A stretch of 64,000 nucleotides of DNA, taken from assembly GCA_009739215.1 (NCBI GenBank), contig VSJF01000003.1, positions 1,612,001 to 1,676,000 of the forward strand. The letters run 5' to 3'. The notes under the pieces are model-generated. The model was not told the DNA's origin and searched no databases. It worked only from the letters and a program-made list of their open reading frames with translations. A program made the position numbers and the translations under genes. Of the stretch, positions 59,982-64,000 are shown piece after piece (the first letter of the stretch is position 1; each line of letters opens with the position of its first letter). This DNA is from Floccularia luteovirens (taxonomy: Eukaryota > Basidiomycota > Agaricomycetes > Agaricales > Squamanitaceae).

Positions 59982-60356
59982 TGTTGAGCAGCCATGTGTG
60001 CGTGACACAGTGAAGGAACTCAAAGATCTTACCTTGTGCTTACTTAGATCACACCTTACGGTTAGTGTTACTACTACTACCTATAGAATAGGACAAGGTA
60101 TCTATTCGCATAAGAGTGTCCTTATATACAGTTCTAGCTGTATGTACATATTTGCATAAGGGTCCGTGCTATGTCTGTCATAGTCACATGTCTACTTCAT
60201 AGAACCTTGTAGAAGGTTATAGAACATGCTTAGTCATACTGCACGTGATGCATGGGGCATATGTGAGTGTAGTCATGTGACATATCATGTGACATATCAT
60301 CTGACTCATCACCTGACGAATTATGTAATCCATCATGTGATCGTGCTGACGCAACA
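59982..60356 (+). mobile_element. Solo LTR, family D copy 6
   Basis: This 375-bp element begins TGTTGAGCAGCCATGTG and ends TGACGCAACA, flanked by perfect AACTT duplications (59,977-59,981 and 60,357-60,361). Confidence 0.93.
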
Positions 60357-60419
60357 AACTTCTCTGTCACTAAGCTCAATAGTCAAGCTCCAAGGTGATT
60401 ATAGATTATCCTTCTGTTC

Positions 60420-60779
60420 TGTTACAATAGTCTACTCCTACATGTACAAACATACTAGGATAGAAGATAGTAAGAGGATAGTATAGTATAGTATGTAATA
60501 GTAGACAGGAAGGGAAAGAAAGAATGGGTTCTGGTTGGAAACCAGTGGTCTTATATAGATACCAGAGGTGCTTCTATCAGGGTAGACTAGAAGCACTCAG
60601 GGTAGTCTAGAAGCACTGGTATCATAGCAACAGAAGTAGACTAGAAGCTATCAGGATAAGCTAGAAGCACTACTCTGAATAGTCTAGAATAGTAGTCTAG
60701 GCCTTCCTGAATTGTATATAAGGAGGCCTCTGTAGCATACTTTCCCCCCAAGTGAATATACTATATTTACACTCTAATA
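60420..60779 (+). mobile_element. Solo LTR, family A copy 4
   Basis: It begins TGTTACAATAGTC and ends CTCTAATA, 360 bp. No target duplication was found (TGTTC against GAGAT). One flank may have been lost when the neighbouring B copy was truncated. Confidence 0.8.
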
Positions 60780-60805
60780 GAGATACTTTCCTGGAATTAA
60801 ACCAA

Positions 60806-61543
60806 AAGGGAAAAACTAAATTTTCTTTTTCTAACTACTATACAAGTTTTTGTTCTTCCTACAGAGAGAGAATATTTGCGAGTAGCTAGCGAAGTATTTT
60901 TAATTTTACTATTTGTAAGACAGTGCAAAAAATGAGATAAATGGAGAAATAGTTCAAAGGGTGTGGAAGAATCCAATCTTTAATAAGTGAAAGGGTAGGG
61001 GAGAAAATGAAGTAGTTATGAAGAGTTTGGTATAGTCAACAGGCCAGCGAGCGAGTGCACAATGCTCGTGTTGCACATGATCATGGAAGTCTGGGGCATA
61101 CCTCGCTATTTTTGGAGTCGCACGTGAGATAACCGGATAGCATAAGGGTGGACAAGGGTGCTGAGCGATCAGATAGCGTGATTGTCAAGATAGGAAGGGC
61201 GATCCCATAGTCTGGTTATCTTGGTGGCCGTTAAGTGGAGAGTTGGTCAGAAGAAGTCGCACGTGATGTCACGGAGTATGGAGATTAAGAGAGGATGTGC
61301 AGGGGATTGACTGGTCACTAGGCTGGAGGGGTAAAAGAAGGAAGTAAGGGGAATCACATGGTATATTCAAATAGACATGTCCGAGATTTCTGTAGCTTCT
61401 GGATTGGAGTTAATATAATATGGAATTAGGAGAATATGTGGTAGGCTTATTGGTCGCTCGCTAATTGGATTGCTGAAGTTGTGAGTGGCAACCAATAGCG
61501 AGAAATGGTGATTTCTGAGGCGAGGCTGTGTGGCCTTCCCACA
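60806..61543 (+). mobile_element. Family B element, copy 3, 5'-truncated
   Basis: It corresponds to the right two-thirds of family B, starting at AAAACTAAATTTTC and ending GGCCTTCCCACA. It keeps many CpG sites that are TG, CA or TA in copy 1, so it is the less decayed copy. It cuts off a Tc1/mariner remnant on its right side. Confidence 0.78.
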
Positions 61544-62480
61544 ACGTTTCTAATGATTTGTGGAGAGACAGGATTGGTGATAATGGAATTAATGAAATGA
61601 GTGGCCTGGACTGCATTATTAGCCTTTTCTGAGATAATATGCTATATAATAGCTCTTTTGTGAGTAGAAGAAAGCTTAGAAGGATGTTCACTAGTATTAT
61701 GACCTTATCTGGATATGTGTTATCTCTCTGGACTTTAGAATGCATGCACAACACATTTCTGCCTCATTTCTCTATTTGATTTGTATCTTTGTATTCTAAC
61801 TCTTATGTTGCTTCCTATGACTTGTACAAAGGTTCTAAATGGCTAGTAGTACTTTGATATGACCTGTAGTTAACTCAATGCTTACTAAGCAAGCATGCAA
61901 TAGCTTATATTTAGAAGTAGCACACTTGTATTTAAGTAGAATGAAACTATAGACAAGCCTCAGCTTGATCTTAGTTTTAGGTACTCTAATACTACTTGGT
62001 TATTACCTTGTTACCTTTGCTCTATCTCCCTTCCTTGTCTAGGATGGCAAATCAGTTGTAAATAACAGCATGGGCAACCCATATATGCTGAAAGGCCTAC
62101 ATGTTTATTCTCTGTAACTGACCTCAGAGAGGCCCTGATAGGTGGCAGTTAAAAACCTGTATAGTGGTATCTCCTACTATTGTGCCAGGGAAATCTGACT
62201 GACAACAAACCTGTTCTCTAATCCAGACACTCCAACAATGAGACCCAATGACATAGTAAACCCCAAACAATAATAACTAGATAGATTCTCTTTATTAGAA
62301 AAGGCTTTGCTGATGACTCAAGCCATTATAGACTTGCCTAGATCAGTTTCTGAGGCAATTTTGCAAATAGAGACTTAAGAAGAGTATAAAGAAAAGATAT
62401 TATCCTTTTAAGCAGAGAAGATGGATTTCATGAGAAGAATAATGAATTTGATCTACAAAATGATGCCTTAAATACCTAGG
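61544..62480 (-). pseudogene. Tc1/mariner-type transposase N-terminus, split by an LTR
   Basis: On the minus strand, 61,690 to 61,550 reads KLSSTHKRAII (stop) then HIISEKANNAVQATHFINSI, ITNPVSPQIIRN. This resembles the helix-turn-helix start of basidiomycete Tc1-like transposases. A family C solo LTR (61,695-62,275) separates it from upstream sequence (about 62,281-62,480). Family B truncates the downstream part, so the catalytic DDE region is missing. Confidence 0.55.
61695..62275 (+). mobile_element. Solo LTR, family C copy 2
   Basis: This 581-bp element begins TATTATGACCTTATCTGG (TG mutated to TA) and ends CAAACAATAATA, flanked by perfect ACTAG duplications (61,690-61,694 and 62,276-62,280). 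Confidence 0.92.
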
Positions 62481-63059
62481 AATGACAGGGAGATACTCCA
62501 CAAATGTCATGACAACAATATATTAGGTTGCATGGCAACCATCATGTCTCCAGGAACTAAATATTGTTATAATAATTATAACTCAAATAATTGTCCCAAT
62601 AAGCTATAGTTTTAAATTAATTGCAATACCATCGATTTTAATCAGATCATTATGTATCAGGGCTTGATCGAAAGCTAAGAAGTATCTCTTTAATTGCTTC
62701 TGCCACATTATTACGTAAAACTCAATACCTGATCCGAAATATGTGAAATACCACAAAATGCAAAAACATTAGGACAATTTTTTAAGCCACTATATATAGA
62801 TATGCAGCATTTACTGATGAGCATAGTTATACTAGTCTTCCACTACCTTGAGAAGAAGAGTTGTAATATCAAGGGCTAGTGAAAGCCCTGTTTCACATGT
62901 AATAAGTCTCATTTCTTTATCTTATCTTTTATTATATATTGATACATATTCCTTATTACATATTCTCTCTTTTACCTTATAGTATACATGGTAGATATAT
63001 AGTATATATACATGTACTCTACATTCTTAATATAAGCAGTTTTATTGAACTCTACCACT
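62481..63059. other. Unassigned AT-rich stretch
   Basis: No gene or repeat family of this window was recognised here. Confidence 0.4.
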
Positions 63060-63318
63060 CTTCAACTATTTAAAACTTTTTTATGTTTTTTTTCGACTTT
63101 TTATGTTTTTTTTCCAACTTTTTATGTTTTTTTGTCCAACTTTTTTTGTCTTTTTTTTATTTCTTCTATATAGTATTATATAGTAGTATATAGTAATTGT
63201 AGTAGTAAAAATAAAATGAATATAATAAAATAAATAATTCAATAAAGTATATATACTATTATAGTAGTACTATGGAGCACTCCATAGTACTCCATAGTTG
63301 ACCCAAGGTTTGCTGATG
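63060..63318. mobile_element. Family E right-end fragment with T-rich tract
   Basis: T-runs with ACTTTTTATG spacers (63,060-63,160) are followed by AT-rich sequence, a short palindrome (ACTATGGAGCACTCCATAGT) and the E end GTTTGCTGATG at 63,308-63,318. Confidence 0.55.
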
Positions 63319-64000
63319 AATTCTGAGCTTTTGATGACAAACAAAACCATTCAACAGTGGTGGAAAACACCAACTATGACTAACCAGATTCTAAATTTCA
63401 TTTTTGATGGGGGGCATTGCATTAGTCTATGGGGATCATTTCAAAAGAAATACTTATAGACCGGATCTCTCAGGTACTTTGTACCACTGACAAACAGGAT
63501 TCTCTTCTATATAGCATCTGCAACACTACCACCTCCCATTCTTTATGATATGAAGAGTATACTCCATTTCTAAGCAGACCAAATAGAAGAAATCTTACAC
63601 TCAAATGACTACCCTGAAATCTATATTATGATTTGATCCCTCATATTTCCTGTCAATAGCCACCATGACCTGTTGTTTCTTATTCCCAAAGAAGTGGACA
63701 TACTAATGCCAAAGTTTTTAGTTTTCTGCAATGACATAAAGGAGACTGAAGCAGCCTGTCAGTGGTTGAGAGATCACCTTCCTGAAGCACAAAGAGACAA
63801 AGTGAAGTATTTTCATTCAACTATGACATAGCAGTATTGAGAGGATCAAGTTGAGGGGATGAAGACTCTTGGCATCATTGGTTTTTGTTGTACAGATACA
63901 TTTGGGATGGTAAGTGATAGAGTTTCTATGCTTAAGATTAAGCTCAAACCTTTTGTTCAAGGAAATGAATATACTAGATATTGAAATTGTTGTTCAATAT
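63319..64000 (+). pseudogene. RecQ-like helicase remnant, C-terminal part, runs off the window
   Basis: It starts exactly at the E end with NSELLMTNKTIQQWW. QILNFIFDGGHCISLWGSF follows (motif II DEAH degraded to DGGH), then NRILFYIASATLPPPILYDM (motif III SAT). Then come LFLIPKEVDILMPKFLVFCN, DIKETEAACQWLRDHLPEAQ, KVKYFHSTMT and GIIGFCCTDTFGM (motif V area). Several stops break the frame. It supplies the motifs missing from the remnant at 41,849-42,240. Confidence 0.78.

Noticed and set aside
60420..60779. Family A as a tRNA-derived SINE
   Set aside because: The copies have TG..CA-type ends and two have exact 5-bp target duplications, no tRNA-like box A/B or poly-A tail was found, so LTR is the better call.
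39169..64000. Subtelomeric origin of the repeat-rich half, suggested by RecQ-like helicase pieces
   Set aside because: No telomeric repeat array was seen, and such helicases are also found away from chromosome ends in mushrooms, so position cannot be inferred.

Overview
The window is nuclear DNA of a filamentous fungus, most likely an Agaricomycete (mushroom-type basidiomycete). Three things point there. The protein-coding genes are cut by many introns of about 45-70 nt with GT..AG ends. The gene set is eukaryotic-fungal (Yme2, Hook, Cdc50, Rco1, a GAL4-type zinc cluster). The degenerate transposons include a Plavaka-type transposase and a RecQ-helicase family that I know from mushroom genomes. 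The species cannot be told from the sequence. I saw no tRNA, rRNA, CRISPR or organellar genes.

The window has two very different halves. From 1 to about 39.2 kb it is a compact, gene-dense euchromatic block of 17 genes: TRAPPC13 (partial), YME2, an FG-nucleoporin, an EI24/RRT8-like membrane protein, a Hook dynein adaptor, RNA 3'-phosphate cyclase, CDC50, MCMBP, a PGM2-type phosphopentomutase, an Rco1-like double-PHD protein, PRP38, mitochondrial uL15m, MOD5, VMA1, RPT1, PGK1, a coiled-coil/RGG protein and a Zn2Cys6 transcription factor (the last is the 18th if the partial gene is counted). They are mainly housekeeping genes. Several are divergent pairs with very short shared promoters (CDC50/MCMBP about 100 bp, uL15m/MOD5 about 135 bp, VMA1/RPT1 about 170 bp, PGK1/RGG protein about 170 bp). 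Others are convergent pairs with ends 50-350 bp apart. No metabolic cluster or defence island is evident. Start and stop codons and many splice sites were worked out by reading across introns.

From about 39.2 kb to 64 kb I found no intact gene. This half is an AT-rich graveyard of nested repeats. Four LTR families can be defined from TG..CA or TG..TA ends and exact target-site duplications (TSDs): family A (about 360-380 bp, four copies), B (about 1.15 kb, three copies), C (about 580-595 bp, several copies, some nested inside each other), and D (about 230-424 bp, six copies). One D copy is the 5' LTR of a Ty1/copia element. Its primer-binding site exactly matches the complement of an initiator-tRNA-Met anticodon stem-loop of the half-tRNA kind, and its gag-protease-integrase body is broken by stops and by three further D insertions. 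DNA transposon remains include a Plavaka-type transposase, a Tc1/mariner N-terminus split by an LTR, a 442-bp MITE with about 70-bp inverted ends, and an unusual family (here called E) with long inverted repeats rich in CTATGG and ends reading CATCAGCAAA..TTTGCTGATG. Two RecQ-helicase pseudogene fragments, about 21 kb apart, break at the same codon against E ends.

The most interesting observations are the microexons that encode the catalytic loop of the phosphohexomutase, a start codon apparently split by an intron in the zinc-cluster gene, a one-base frameshift in MCMBP, the four-layer LTR nest at 44.3-46.9 kb, the copia half-tRNA primer site, the E/helicase junctions, and near-complete CpG loss in one B copy compared with its relative.
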